This document shows positions 8,384 to 16,964 of a stretch of DNA of 64,000 bases, one piece after another; within the stretch, counting starts at the first letter, position 1; every line of letters starts with the position of its first letter. The stretch is from contig NZ_CP137552.1 in the NCBI RefSeq assembly GCF_039691755.1, positions 1,922,001 through 1,986,000 of the forward strand, read 5' to 3'. The notes under the pieces are model-generated. The model searched no databases. It was not told the origin of the DNA and saw only the letters and a program-made list of their open reading frames with translations. Origin of the DNA: Halomonas sp. Bachu 37. GTDB taxonomy: Bacteria; Pseudomonadota; Gammaproteobacteria; Pseudomonadales; Halomonadaceae. A program made the translations under genes and the position numbers.

Positions 8384-8416
8384 AATGCTCATTCGATTTT
8401 GACTTCGGGAATTCTC

Positions 8417-8716
8417 ATGGCTAGTGCTCTCAGCAAGACCAAGTCCAGCTTCTACCGCCGCCTGTACGTGGCGTACCTGATCGACCAGGGTGTCGCAAGC
8501 GTTCCCGCGCTGATCGAAGCCACCGGCATGCCAAGACGCACCGCCCAGGACACCATCGTCTCGCTGGCGGAGCTGGACATCGTGTGCGAGTTCGAGAAAA
8601 CCGAGGGAGAGCGCCACAATAGCGGCCAGTATCGCATTCTTGAGTGGGGCGCCATCGACCCGAGCTGGGTCGCCGCCAACGCTCAACGCCTGCAGACGGC
8701 GCTGGGCTATGGCTAA
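8417..8716 (+). CDS. Small winged-helix DNA-binding protein
   Basis: A 99-residue protein starting MASALSKTKSSFYRRLYVAYL. Residues about 27-60 (ASVPALIEATGMPRRTAQDT) look like a winged helix-turn-helix with a clear recognition helix. No ligand domain follows. I chose the ATG at 8417 over the in-frame ATG at 8399, because conservation in similar proteins usually begins at MASALSKTK. It may be co-transcribed with the radical SAM gene, 33 bp upstream. Its targets are unknown; by size and layout it could be a regulator or a nucleoid-associated helper. Confidence 0.75.
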   Translation: MASALSKTKSSFYRRLYVAYLIDQGVASVPALIEATGMPRRTAQDTIVSLAELDIVCEFEKTEGERHNSGQYRILEWGAIDPSWVAANAQRLQTALGYG

Positions 8717-8731
8717 GCTCTCGGAAGACCG

Positions 8732-9223
8732 CTATTTACCGGCCGCGACCGGGGCGCTGGAAGATGTTGCCAGCACGATTGCCACCCCTACCAGCATCAC
8801 GACGATTCCCACCAGCCGGGCGGCACTGGCCGGACGCCGGGGCAGGCCTACCAGGCCGAAGTGATCGATCACCAATGAGGCAAGTATCTGCCCGGCGATC
8901 AGGCACACCATCAAGCCGGTGGCGCCAAGGTGGGGCGCCAGAATCAGCGAAGCACTGACATAGAACACGCCTACGAAGCCGCCGATCCAGACCCACGGGG
9001 GCAAGTGAAAGGTCTGGGTAACCGCTGGTGCCGGGGCTCGCAACACCAAGAGCATCACCAGTACCAGCAGAAAACTGACCAGCAGCGAAACGGCGGACGC
9101 CCAGAACGGATGCCCGAGAGCTCGTCCCAGGGCGGCATTGCTGGGGGCTTGAAATGGCATCAGCATCCCGGCCACCAGGGCCACACCGACGAAGAGCAAG
9201 TTCATCAGAACAGGGTTGGGCAT
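8732..9223 (-). CDS. DMT-superfamily membrane protein, YdcZ/DUF606 type
   Basis: A 163-residue protein with about five transmembrane helices and no soluble domain. MPFQAPSNAALGRALGHPFWASAVSLLVSF-like content near the N-terminus and the LICGLIAGQ/LIAGQILASLVIDHFGL-like stretch (here VCLIAGQILASLVIDHFG) mark the YdcZ (DUF606) group, half-size relatives of drug/metabolite transporters that may dimerise. The substrate is unknown. It converges on the winged-helix gene with a 15-bp gap. Confidence 0.8.
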   Translation of the reverse strand: MPNPVLMNLLFVGVALVAGMLMPFQAPSNAALGRALGHPFWASAVSLLVSFLLVLVMLLVLRAPAPAVTQTFHLPPWVWIGGFVGVFYVSASLILAPHLGATGLMVCLIAGQILASLVIDHFGLVGLPRRPASAARLVGIVVMLVGVAIVLATSSSAPVAAGK

Positions 9224-9619
9224 TACAGCGTTATCCTTTTAGCTGTAGAAAAATGGGCTGTGTAAATGGTGCAGCCTCACACGAATCCTAGCAGGCTAAA
9301 CGATTGAACCCCGCTTGCAAATTTGCTCCTTCCCCGCCCCCGGCTTCAGTGGAAGCGACTCGATTTTCCGAGCTTACGGCACGCCACCTCTGCTGCATTG
9401 CAAAATTCCATCCTAGCAATTGCTCTCCTTGCGTCCAGGTTAACCGACTGAATAACAGACGAAATAATTGAACCCAGCGCAACGTCTCGCAACTGTCGCG
9501 ATCTGCATCGATCTTGCAAAATTTGCCCAATCTTGCCAGGAAGGCTAAAATTGCCCTGCCTATCCGGCTCCTCATCGATGAACGCGAAATCCGCTACACG
9601 AGAACCATGAGGTATCCCT
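9224..9619. other. 396-bp intergenic region upstream of RlpA-like gene
   Basis: No credible coding sequence, palindrome or terminator was found. The ribosome site of the downstream gene (GAGG about 10 bp before ATG 9620) is the only signal recognised. Base composition is lower in GC than its surroundings. Confidence 0.5.
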
Positions 9620-10006
9620 ATGGGAACCCAAAGCAAATTGATCAACAGTGTATTCCTGGCGACTCTACTAATCGCCGGAACAGTCGGTAGTGCTTCCGCG
9701 CACAGCACGACCGCCAAGCCTCAGGAAGGCGTTGCTTCCTACTATAGCGACCGCTTCCAAGGCGCCACTACCGCCAGTGGTGAGAGCTTCAACCAGCAAG
9801 CGTTGACCGCCGCCCACCCAAGCCTGCCCTTCGGCACCAAGGTTCTGGTCTCTCGGCCGGATACCGGTCAGGAAGTGGAAGTGCTGATCAACGATCGTGG
9901 ACCCTATGTAAAAGGGCGCATCATTGACCTGTCCAAGAGCGCTGCCAGGGAGCTCGGCATGATCCACCGCGGCACCGCTCCGGTAATGGTCACATTGGTA
10001 AACTGA
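9620..10006 (+). CDS. RlpA-like septal lytic transglycosylase family protein
   Basis: A 128-residue secreted protein. A signal peptide (about residues 1-27, ending SASA-H) precedes a double-psi beta-barrel domain: [55 protein letters not shown], all hallmark blocks of RlpA. Family members cleave glycan strands lacking stem peptides. Unlike full-length RlpA, it has no SPOR domain and no lipobox, so it is a minimal periplasmic form. The stop codon abuts the stop of the convergent menA gene with no gap. Confidence 0.9.
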   Translation: MGTQSKLINSVFLATLLIAGTVGSASAHSTTAKPQEGVASYYSDRFQGATTASGESFNQQALTAAHPSLPFGTKVLVSRPDTGQEVEVLINDRGPYVKGRIIDLSKSAARELGMIHRGTAPVMVTLVN

Positions 10007-10915
10007 CTACACGCTGGCGGGTACAAGGCGCACCCCCAGCCAGGCCGCCATCACCAGCGAATAGAGTGCCGTTTGCCCCAACACCGGGTTAAGTGACGCT
10101 CCATCGTATCGCCAACATTTCCTGTTCAGCGCCAATGCCGCCACGCAAGCGATACCCCATGCCGCCCATAACCAAGGCGAATGCGCCACGGCTGGCGTTA
10201 CCAGTAATGGCACCAGAGTCAAGGCGGCAAACAGGCCACGGGTGGCACTCGGGCCCAGGCGTACCGCCAAGGTCAACTTCCCGGCGCGAGCATCCGTATG
10301 GCGATCACGCAGATTATTGACCACCAGGATAGCGGCCACCGGCAGTCCTATCAGCACGGCAGCCATTACCGCCTCGGCATCGATCGGGCTCTGTTGGGCC
10401 AGCAGGCTGCCCAGCACCGCTACAGGGCCGAAGAACAGCCACACAGCGACCTCTCCTAGACCTCGGTTGGCATAGGGCCGCCGCCCACCGCTGTAACCCA
10501 GCACACCCAGGATCGATAGCCCACCCAGCCACCAAAGTAACCAGTGGCCGAAGATGACTAACCACAGCCCCGCCGTCACGGCAATGACCAGTGTCAGCAT
10601 CAATCCTCTCCGCAGCTCAGCGGCACTCAACAAACCTGACTCCATGGCGCGTACAGGCCCCAGACGGTCGGGTTGGTCTACCCCTGAAAGCCCATCGAAG
10701 AGATCATTGGCCAGATTCACCGCTACCTGCAACGATAGCGCGCAGACCAGGCACAGCAGTGCGATCAACCAGGAAAAGCTACCGGGCGCCACCAACGCCT
10801 GGCCCAGCAGCACCGGGCCCACTGCAGCCGGAAGAGTGCGCGGGCGCAGCGTCTGCCACCAGATCTTCGCTCTGCTCATGGCTGAGGTGTCTTGAATGTT
10901 GCGGATACTGGTCAT
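10007..10915 (-). CDS. menA: 1,4-dihydroxy-2-naphthoate polyprenyltransferase-like UbiA protein
   Basis: An integral-membrane prenyltransferase of the UbiA superfamily with eight to nine helices. Both Asp-rich motifs typical of MenA are present: NDLFDGLSGVDQPDRLGP and NNLRDRHTDARAGKLTLAVR. These bind the Mg-isoprenyl diphosphate. MenA makes demethylmenaquinone from DHNA. The start may be the internal Met (MSRAKIWWQTLRPRTLP) at 10879, giving 290 residues. No other men genes lie in the window, so the pathway context is open; a different aromatic acceptor remains possible. Confidence 0.82.
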   Translation of the reverse strand: MTSIRNIQDTSAMSRAKIWWQTLRPRTLPAAVGPVLLGQALVAPGSFSWLIALLCLVCALSLQVAVNLANDLFDGLSGVDQPDRLGPVRAMESGLLSAAELRRGLMLTLVIAVTAGLWLVIFGHWLLWWLGGLSILGVLGYSGGRRPYANRGLGEVAVWLFFGPVAVLGSLLAQQSPIDAEAVMAAVLIGLPVAAILVVNNLRDRHTDARAGKLTLAVRLGPSATRGLFAALTLVPLLVTPAVAHSPWLWAAWGIACVAALALNRKCWRYDGASLNPVLGQTALYSLVMAAWLGVRLVPASV

Positions 10916-11066
10916 TCGTTCTCTGATTTAATGGGGGGAAGCCTAACCCACGGCTAGATACTGTGGTTTCGTTTCTGGGTCTAATACTATGGTAACAGCT
11001 CGAACGCCACGGCCACCCTGAACGAACGATGACACCAGAAAGATCAAGCCACAGCAAGGAGTCCGG

Positions 11067-11957
11067 ATGTCCGCCGAATGGTTGTCCCAAGTATTACTGC
11101 CCTGGGTACTCGCCAGCGTGATGATGGCGATGGGCCTCAACTTGACCAGAGCCGACTTCACCCACACCTGGCGTCATCCGCGCCGCATACTACTGGGTAC
11201 CGGCCTGCAGATCATTGCGTTACCACTGCTCGCCTGGGCGCTCGTCCTGCTATTACCGCTACCTCCGCTGGCCGCCGCCGGCTTGCTGCTGGTATCGCTG
11301 GTACCCGGCGGCGCCACGTCGAACATGTTCAGCTTCCTGGTGCAGGGCGATCTGGCCCTGTCAGTCAGCCTGACCGCCATCGCCGCCGTGCTCGCCCCCT
11401 TCACCCTGCCGTTGATCATGGGCTGGAACCTGGAGCAACTGGGTCTGGATGGCCAGGGTATTTCACTGCCCTACTGGCATACCGTGGGGCAGCTTTTGCT
11501 GGTCACGCTGGTGCCGGTACTCACCGGCATGCTGTTGCGCCGCGCGCTCGGCGAGCGCCCCCTGGAATGGATACTGCCCAAGGTGAAGGTACTCACCGGG
11601 TTGGCCATGATCGCGGTGGTGTTGGCGCTATTCGTAAGCCACGCCGAGCGGCTGCCCATGCTACTGAGCATCGAGACACTGGCCGTGCTGCTGATGTGTG
11701 TCCTGGGCATGGCCCTGGGCCACTTGGCGGCACGCCGATTGCGCCTGCCCCATGCGAGCGTGCGCGCCATCACCGTCGAAGTCGGCGTACAGAACGCTGG
11801 TGTGGCGATGATGGTGGCTTTCGTCATCCTGCAGCAACCGGCCATCGGCCTGGTGCCGTTGCTCTACGGCCTGTTGATGAATGTTCCCGTATTCTTGTGG
11901 ATGCTCGCCTGCTTCTGGCGAGATCGTCAGGTTGCGATAAGTCCCGAGCGATCATGA
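11067..11957 (+). CDS. BASS-family (bile acid:sodium symporter) transporter
   Basis: A 296-residue membrane protein with nine to ten helices. MMAMGLNLTRADF near the start, and LVSLVPGGATSNMFSFLVQGD (residues about 75-95) with the conserved PGG-SN helix break, match the SBF/BASS fold. A second crossover-type segment, VEVGVQNAGVAMMVAFV, lies near residue 240. Such proteins import organic anions with sodium. The start follows AAGGAG with short spacing. It is divergent from menA across about 150 bp. Confidence 0.87.
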   Translation: MSAEWLSQVLLPWVLASVMMAMGLNLTRADFTHTWRHPRRILLGTGLQIIALPLLAWALVLLLPLPPLAAAGLLLVSLVPGGATSNMFSFLVQGDLALSVSLTAIAAVLAPFTLPLIMGWNLEQLGLDGQGISLPYWHTVGQLLLVTLVPVLTGMLLRRALGERPLEWILPKVKVLTGLAMIAVVLALFVSHAERLPMLLSIETLAVLLMCVLGMALGHLAARRLRLPHASVRAITVEVGVQNAGVAMMVAFVILQQPAIGLVPLLYGLLMNVPVFLWMLACFWRDRQVAISPERS

Positions 11958-12009
11958 TCTTCGTCGCGTCTCCACAAGGCTATCAGCAAAATAAACACGA
12001 TAACCTTTG

Positions 12010-12180
12010 ACCCGCCGGGCAATGCATGACACTGTGGCGCCAGTTGATTAGCAAGCAGCATGGTTTCAGAAGCGTACGATATCTTTTCGGCAGCCTGTAA
12101 TTGTATTCCTTGTTTTATCCGCTATTACTCTGGGTAACACCAGGAACTTCATACAGCGCATTTGCGCGAGAGGATTTATT
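12010..12180 (+). promoter_or_regulatory. Putative long 5' leader of cold-shock gene
   Basis: About 170 bp without a gene precedes the cold-shock protein. AT-rich segments occur at 12080-12125, and GAGAGGA sits just before the ATG. Csp genes of enterobacteria carry long structured leaders acting as thermosensors; whether that holds here is inference from gene type and gap length. Confidence 0.35.
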
Positions 12181-12387
12181 ATGTCTACTGGCACAGTCAA
12201 GTGGTTCAACGATACTAAAGGTTTTGGTTTCATCGCTCCTTCCGATGGTGGCGAAGACCTGTTTGCCCACTTCTCCGAAATTCAGTCCGATGGCTTCAAA
12301 TCCCTGCAGGAAGGCGCAAACGTTTCGTTTGACGTCACCCAGGGCAAGAAAGGCCTTCAGGCGTCCAACATCAAGCAAATCTCCTAA
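12181..12387 (+). CDS. CspA-family cold-shock protein
   Basis: A 68-residue single cold-shock domain with RNP1 (KGFGFI) and RNP2 (DLFAHF), which bind single-stranded RNA or DNA. It opens with the typical GTVKWFND. Family proteins melt RNA secondary structure; some are cold-induced and others constitutive, and sequence alone does not tell which applies here. The gene has its own strong terminator. Confidence 0.95.
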   Translation: MSTGTVKWFNDTKGFGFIAPSDGGEDLFAHFSEIQSDGFKSLQEGANVSFDVTQGKKGLQASNIKQIS

Positions 12388-12430
12388 CATTTATTGTTAG
12401 CAGTTTGCTCGAATCCTTCGGGGTTCGGTT

Positions 12431-12463
12431 ACAAGGCCCGCTCATGCGGGCCTTGTTGCGTTT
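12431..12463 (+). terminator. Rho-independent terminator after cold-shock gene
   Basis: A perfect 11-bp stem (ACAAGGCCCGC, loop TCAT, GCGGGCCTTGT) with a TGCGTTT tail, at the end of the convergent rlmA gene. Confidence 0.85.
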
Positions 12464-12464
12464 G

Positions 12465-13319
12465 CTAGTCGCGCATCCACGTCGTTATCCGCACGTCCAC
12501 CGTCACCTTGAGCGCCTCGAGCGCTGCCGCCCGTTCGCGCCCTTCAGGACTGGCGCGGTAGAAATGCGGCGTCATCGCCAGCAGGTCGGCAATCGTCTCT
12601 GCCCCATCGAGCTCTAGCGAATAGCGGATATCTTGCGTGTCCTGGTGGACGAAGCCTTCCAGCTTGTCAACGTGGCTTGCGCGCTCGGGTTTCAATACCG
12701 GGTAGATAATCTCGCGTAGCTCGCGCAGGTGGCCTGGCCCCGCCTCGACTTGAAGCAACTTGCCGCCGGGTTTCAGCACCCGGGCGAACTCGCCATGGAC
12801 CGGGAAGCCGAACAGGCACATGAGCCTATCCAGCGTACCCGACTGCACGGGCAGGCTGGCATTGCCACCCACCACCCAGCGAGCTTGAGGCGTTCGCCTT
12901 GCATCCTGCTTCGCGGCGGCCAATACCGCCCACTTGGAGATATCCAGCCCTATCAGCGACAGCGGTCGGGTAGCCGGCGCGGCGGCGGCCAGCCGTCGCA
13001 AGTAGTAGCCTTCGCCACAGCCTGCGTCCAGGCAACTGAGCGGTGCCCTGCTTGAGCTGCCGCTCAGCACCGTTTCGCTAACGGCATCCGCGACCGGCTG
13101 ATAATGCCCCGCGTCAAGAAAGCGCTGCCTTGCGGCCACCATGACCTTGCTGTCGCCCGGGTCACCGGAGCGCTTCTGCTGCACCGGCAGCAGATTGACA
13201 TAGCCCTGCTTGGCGATATCGAAAGCATGCCCTGCTGCACAGCGCCACCCGCCGCCGTCAAACTGTAGTGGATCGCCATCGAGGGGGCAGGCCAGCGCCT
13301 GGAAAGGAGTAATGCTCAT
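12465..13319 (-). CDS. rlmA: 23S rRNA (guanine-N1)-methyltransferase RlmA
   Basis: A 284-residue methyltransferase for G745 (or G748) in helix 35 of 23S rRNA. The N-terminal zinc-binding element shows CPLDGDPL then CAAGHAFD, followed by KQGYVNLLP, a hallmark of RlmA. The Rossmann SAM site is LDAGCGEGYYL, with GLDISKWAVLAAAKQ as the acidic-loop region. Its start overlaps the stop of the upstream EamA transporter by 4 bp, so the two are probably co-transcribed. Confidence 0.93.
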   Translation of the reverse strand: MSITPFQALACPLDGDPLQFDGGGWRCAAGHAFDIAKQGYVNLLPVQQKRSGDPGDSKVMVAARQRFLDAGHYQPVADAVSETVLSGSSSRAPLSCLDAGCGEGYYLRRLAAAAPATRPLSLIGLDISKWAVLAAAKQDARRTPQARWVVGGNASLPVQSGTLDRLMCLFGFPVHGEFARVLKPGGKLLQVEAGPGHLRELREIIYPVLKPERASHVDKLEGFVHQDTQDIRYSLELDGAETIADLLAMTPHFYRASPEGRERAAALEALKVTVDVRITTWMRD

Positions 13320-14239
13320 AGGGCGTCATTGCCTTGATAGAGAGTGTGCCGACGACGAAAGTTGAGCGTCACCATCGAGACCCCGACGATCACCATGAAC
13401 GCGCCGGTAAGCTGGTGGATGCTGACAGGCAGCCCCAGCACGCCATAGCCAAGCGCCATGGTCGCCACGGGCAGCAAGTTGAGTGAAGTTGCCGTTCGAC
13501 TGGGGCCGACCAGCAGTAATGCTCGGTTATAACAGAGCAACGCCACCAAGGAGGGCCCGAGTCCCAGATACAGCATGGCGCCAATAGCCCCGCCATCGAG
13601 CTGCCAGCTGACGTCAGAGAGAATATTTTCCAATACGGCCAGGGGAAGAAGAAACAGGACCGCCATGCCCGTCATCGGTACCAAGGAAGCATAGAAGGGA
13701 ACTCTGCCCAGCCATTGACGCGCTGCCAGCGAATAAAGCACCCAGGAAGCGATGGCCCCCCCTACGTAGGCATCACCGATCTGCAGGCGCTGCAATATGA
13801 CCCATGGCTCGCCTTGTGTCACCACCCAGGAAGCACCCAAGGCAGACAGCAGGATGCCCAGCCATTTGATGCCGCCGAGCCGCTCGCGGAAGAATAGCGC
13901 CATCATCAGCGCAGTCACGGCCGGTATCAAGCTTTCCAGGACCGCGACATTGGCCGCCTCGGATGTCTGCAACGCCGAGTAGAGCGTGGCATTGAACAAC
14001 GCCATCCCGGTGACCGCCATGACCGCCAGCGCCTTGACCTGCTCGCGCAGGTGGTGCCGCTGCCGCCACGCGGCATGGCCAAAGCAGGCCAGCACCGCGA
14101 GAAACGCGACCAGCATTCGCCCCAGCGCCAAGGTCAGCGGTGGCAAGCTGTCCGTCGCCAGCTTACCTACCAGCAGATTCCCGGCAAAAAGCAGTATGAC
14201 GACCAGCAGATAACCAAAGGCGTGAATGGGCATGAACAC
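13316..14239 (-). CDS. EamA/DMT-family transporter
   Basis: A 307-residue protein with ten predicted helices in two EamA repeats. GNLLVGKLATDSLPPLTLALGR starts the first and YLGLGPSLVALLCYNRALLL lies in the second. Such proteins export amino acids or other metabolites; the substrate cannot be told. The Met two codons downstream (14233) is an equally good start. It shares a 4-bp overlap with rlmA. Confidence 0.87.
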   Translation of the reverse strand: MFMPIHAFGYLLVVILLFAGNLLVGKLATDSLPPLTLALGRMLVAFLAVLACFGHAAWRQRHHLREQVKALAVMAVTGMALFNATLYSALQTSEAANVAVLESLIPAVTALMMALFFRERLGGIKWLGILLSALGASWVVTQGEPWVILQRLQIGDAYVGGAIASWVLYSLAARQWLGRVPFYASLVPMTGMAVLFLLPLAVLENILSDVSWQLDGGAIGAMLYLGLGPSLVALLCYNRALLLVGPSRTATSLNLLPVATMALGYGVLGLPVSIHQLTGAFMVIVGVSMVTLNFRRRHTLYQGNDAL

Positions 14240-14372
14240 GCTACCTGAACCGGATAAAAAACACTATTTTCAGCGCTGTGGGGGCAATATACGCCTTACT
14301 GCGCCAGCGAGCGTACGGTAGAGGTTTTAGCAAGCCAGGGCAAATCAAGAGAATGTCCTGGCGACATGCCGC

Positions 14373-16163
14373 TCATGATTGGTTTTCTTCCGATGAGTCC
14401 TTTTTCGATGAGTCCTTTTTCGATGAGCCGTCTTCAGATGGGACTTCTTCAGATTTTTTTGGCGCTGATGACATGCGAACCCTCGGCTTTTCACCGATAG
14501 CGATATCGTTCTGGCCGACTACTACCACTTCTCTTGGCCACCATTCGGGATGTTCATTGCGAATGAAGGTCATGATTTTCTCACGCACATTCATTTCCGC
14601 CATCCAGCCCGACATCGGGTCCGACGACATGAGATAGCCTGTGATTTTCTGAGTCGTCTCGGTTTGTCCCGTCACGTAGAGCAACAGCTTATGATGCTCG
14701 ATCACATTGTCTTCATCCTTGGCGTATTCCAGGAATTTTTCTCTAAGAAGCTCGATATCGGCACTCAAGTGCAGGATCAGCTCCATGCTACGGTACATCT
14801 TCGCACTCTCGACCGAGAGGTTCTCGAAAGGCTTGGAAACGAAATAGGTAACCGGCACGATCAACCGACGCTCGTCCCAGACTCGCAAGCGAATGAAGGT
14901 GTAGAAAATGCCTTCGACATAGCACCACTGCCCTTCAAACATTATCAGGTCGCCGATACGGATGGGTTTTGCCAGCGACAATTGGAACGAGGAAAGTATA
15001 TTGCCGAGTACAGCCTGACCCGCAATCCCCACCAGTACCGCCAATACACTGGCCGACGCCAGCAAGGACAGACCTAACGTTTCGAAAAGCTGGATCTGAC
15101 TGAGTATGTAAACCGAAACGGCGATCACCGTGAACAAGATGATGAACCGCCGCAGCGCATAAAGTGAAGTCAGTAACTTACGGTCATCCTTGGACTTGTT
15201 GTCATCGATCTCACCCACCAGGTGCCGAGTCATTTTCAGCATGAGGGTATCAACGAAGCGAAGCGCGATAGTGCCGGCCCCCCACGCCAGAATGGCAATC
15301 AGCAGGACTCTGAATGATGTGGTTGCCACGGCCGAGAAAGACACCACATAGTTCAGCAGTATCTGGGTAACCACCGACATGACGATAAGCGACATCGGCA
15401 TCTGAATTCGACTGAGAAAAATAGTGAATACGCTACCGTGCAACCAGTGCGCTATCAGCCCGACAGCAGCATAAACCCCCCACCCCACCGCGGCGATCAA
15501 CAGCAGGAAAACTGGAATGGCAATCCATTCCCACAGCCTGAGCATTCCAAACGAAGCCTTCAAACGCTGCGGAATATACTTTTCCACCATTGAAGGACCG
15601 TAATCCTCGTAAAGCAGTGGGATCGACGAAATACTGTCTGGCATGATCAGCCAGACAGGGTCCTGGTCATCAACCCGAAACCGCCCCAGACGAATATCAT
15701 AAGCTTGGCCATCGGCCTTGAGCGACGCCAACTCGATGTTGCGGCGTGGCTGACCTGCCAGCGGATTCTCCCCCGCTGAGCTCTGAATAGCAGCATCCTG
15801 GCGTCCCGAGAGGCTGGAAACGTTAAGCCACTCGCCACGCTTGAGTACTTCGGACAACTGTCTGGCTAACTGCGGCCCTCTCTGCTGCTGCTCTTCACGA
15901 GGCATTTCGGAAAGATTGAGGATATGGGCCGCCGACGCGAAATCCTCGTTCTCGACAAGCTCTAGAAAACTGCGGATCGATTCGCGTGGTGTTCTCCGCT
16001 TGACCTCGTCGGGTACCTCACCAAGCCCGGCATTCAACGAATCGACGGAGAACCACTGTGCAGTCTCGACATCATCGCTCTGCTCCTGCGCCATGCCGAA
16101 GCTTGCGAATGTGAACGCCACTACCAACACTACCCACGCAAGCCATGCGCCGTTGACTTTCAT
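14373..16163 (-). CDS. MscS-family mechanosensitive ion channel with periplasmic domain
   Basis: A 596-residue protein. A signal peptide (1-25) and a periplasmic region of about 180 residues precede five membrane segments. The pore helix and MscS beta domain follow (SASVLAVLVGIAGQAVLGNILSSF-type glycine/alanine packing, then KPIRIGDLIMFEG and TYFVSKPFENLSV). Such channels release solutes on hypo-osmotic shock, fitting a halophile. The C-terminus ends in a short acidic/lysine tail built from SSKKDSS repeats. The family spans widely different N-terminal extensions; this one is longer than E. coli MscS (286) but far shorter than MscK. Confidence 0.88.
   Translation of the reverse strand: MKVNGAWLAWVVLVVAFTFASFGMAQEQSDDVETAQWFSVDSLNAGLGEVPDEVKRRTPRESIRSFLELVENEDFASAAHILNLSEMPREEQQQRGPQLARQLSEVLKRGEWLNVSSLSGRQDAAIQSSAGENPLAGQPRRNIELASLKADGQAYDIRLGRFRVDDQDPVWLIMPDSISSIPLLYEDYGPSMVEKYIPQRLKASFGMLRLWEWIAIPVFLLLIAAVGWGVYAAVGLIAHWLHGSVFTIFLSRIQMPMSLIVMSVVTQILLNYVVSFSAVATTSFRVLLIAILAWGAGTIALRFVDTLMLKMTRHLVGEIDDNKSKDDRKLLTSLYALRRFIILFTVIAVSVYILSQIQLFETLGLSLLASASVLAVLVGIAGQAVLGNILSSFQLSLAKPIRIGDLIMFEGQWCYVEGIFYTFIRLRVWDERRLIVPVTYFVSKPFENLSVESAKMYRSMELILHLSADIELLREKFLEYAKDEDNVIEHHKLLLYVTGQTETTQKITGYLMSSDPMSGWMAEMNVREKIMTFIRNEHPEWWPREVVVVGQNDIAIGEKPRVRMSSAPKKSEEVPSEDGSSKKDSSKKDSSEENQS
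14392..14436 (-). repeat. 15-bp tandem repeat encoding KDSSK units in MscS tail
   Basis: GATGAGTCCTTTTTC occurs at 14392-14406 and 14407-14421, with a degenerate third copy after it. The unit is five codons, so copy-number change keeps the reading frame. Confidence 0.7.
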
Positions 16164-16535
16164 ACATGCCTTATTCAGTGAAATGAGTCGTCATTCCTCA
16201 CCACTTGCCAAGCTGGACTCGACCAGCTTTCCCTGTCTTGGCATGTCGCCGACACAGCCCGTGGTGGGACCCGGTAATGGGACAAAGTACAGCCCACCTT
16301 TTCTATCGAAGCAAGGCGCAGCCTGAAATCCTTCATCACTCATGATCAGAACAAGCATTATTTCTTGACCAATAAGCCGCCAAATAGCGTGCGGCATCGC
16401 AGGGTCTTTTGGTTAACACTTCTCGCGTCAACTATACTCCGGCCGAATGCTTACGCTATCGCCCTTGGTACGTGGCTTGCAGCACGAGAGCCGGCCAGAC
16501 GCAGAATTCTGCTCGAACAGCAAAAGGAGCTTGCC
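16164..16535 (+). promoter_or_regulatory. 372-bp intergenic region with candidate promoter for DUF2231 gene
   Basis: TTGGTT (16409-16414) and TATACT (16433-16438), 18 bp apart, form a plausible promoter reading towards the DUF2231/sorbosone dehydrogenase pair. The rest, up to the divergent MscS start, holds no recognisable gene. The frame upstream of 16536 is open but not convincing as protein. Confidence 0.45.
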
Positions 16536-16964
16536 GTGACAGTCCCCGACCGACCTTATCGAAGCGGATTGCATCCGCTTCATGCAATATTTCTCGCGGG
16601 AACCATTCCTCTCTTTCTTGGCGCCGCATTGAGCGACTACGCTTACTCGACCAGCTACCACATTCAGTGGGGCACCTTCGCTTCCTGGTTGAATATCGGC
16701 GGTCTCGTTTTTACCGGCCTCGCGCTCCTGGCGGCGGTTGTCGGATTATTCCTCCACTCCGACCGCCGACACGGACTGCCCCTCTTTTACGTATTACTGC
16801 TGTTGATTACCTGGATTGTCGGCTTCATCAATGCGCTGATCCATGCCCGGGACGCCTGGGCGATGATGCCCACGGGTTTCATTCTCTCGATCGTTCTCAC
16901 CGTACTGGCATGTTTGGCTGCCGGGATCGGTTTCTTTCGTCTCGGCGCCGGAGGTAAGCAATGA
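16536..16964 (+). CDS. DUF2231-family membrane protein
   Basis: A 142-residue protein with four transmembrane helices. I chose the GTG at 16536, behind AAAGGAG, because TVPDRPYRSGLHPLHAIFLA is the typical opening of this family; an upstream in-frame ATG at 16365 would add an unlike 57 residues. The gene overlaps the sorbosone dehydrogenase start by 4 bp (ATGA). DUF2231 proteins often accompany periplasmic dehydrogenases and may act as membrane anchors or electron partners; that is inference here. Confidence 0.85.
   Translation: MTVPDRPYRSGLHPLHAIFLAGTIPLFLGAALSDYAYSTSYHIQWGTFASWLNIGGLVFTGLALLAAVVGLFLHSDRRHGLPLFYVLLLLITWIVGFINALIHARDAWAMMPTGFILSIVLTVLACLAAGIGFFRLGAGGKQ

Noticed and set aside
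9346..9717. 123-codon minus-strand frame upstream of the RlpA-like gene
   Set aside because: It starts inside the RlpA-like gene, has no ribosome site and no family features.
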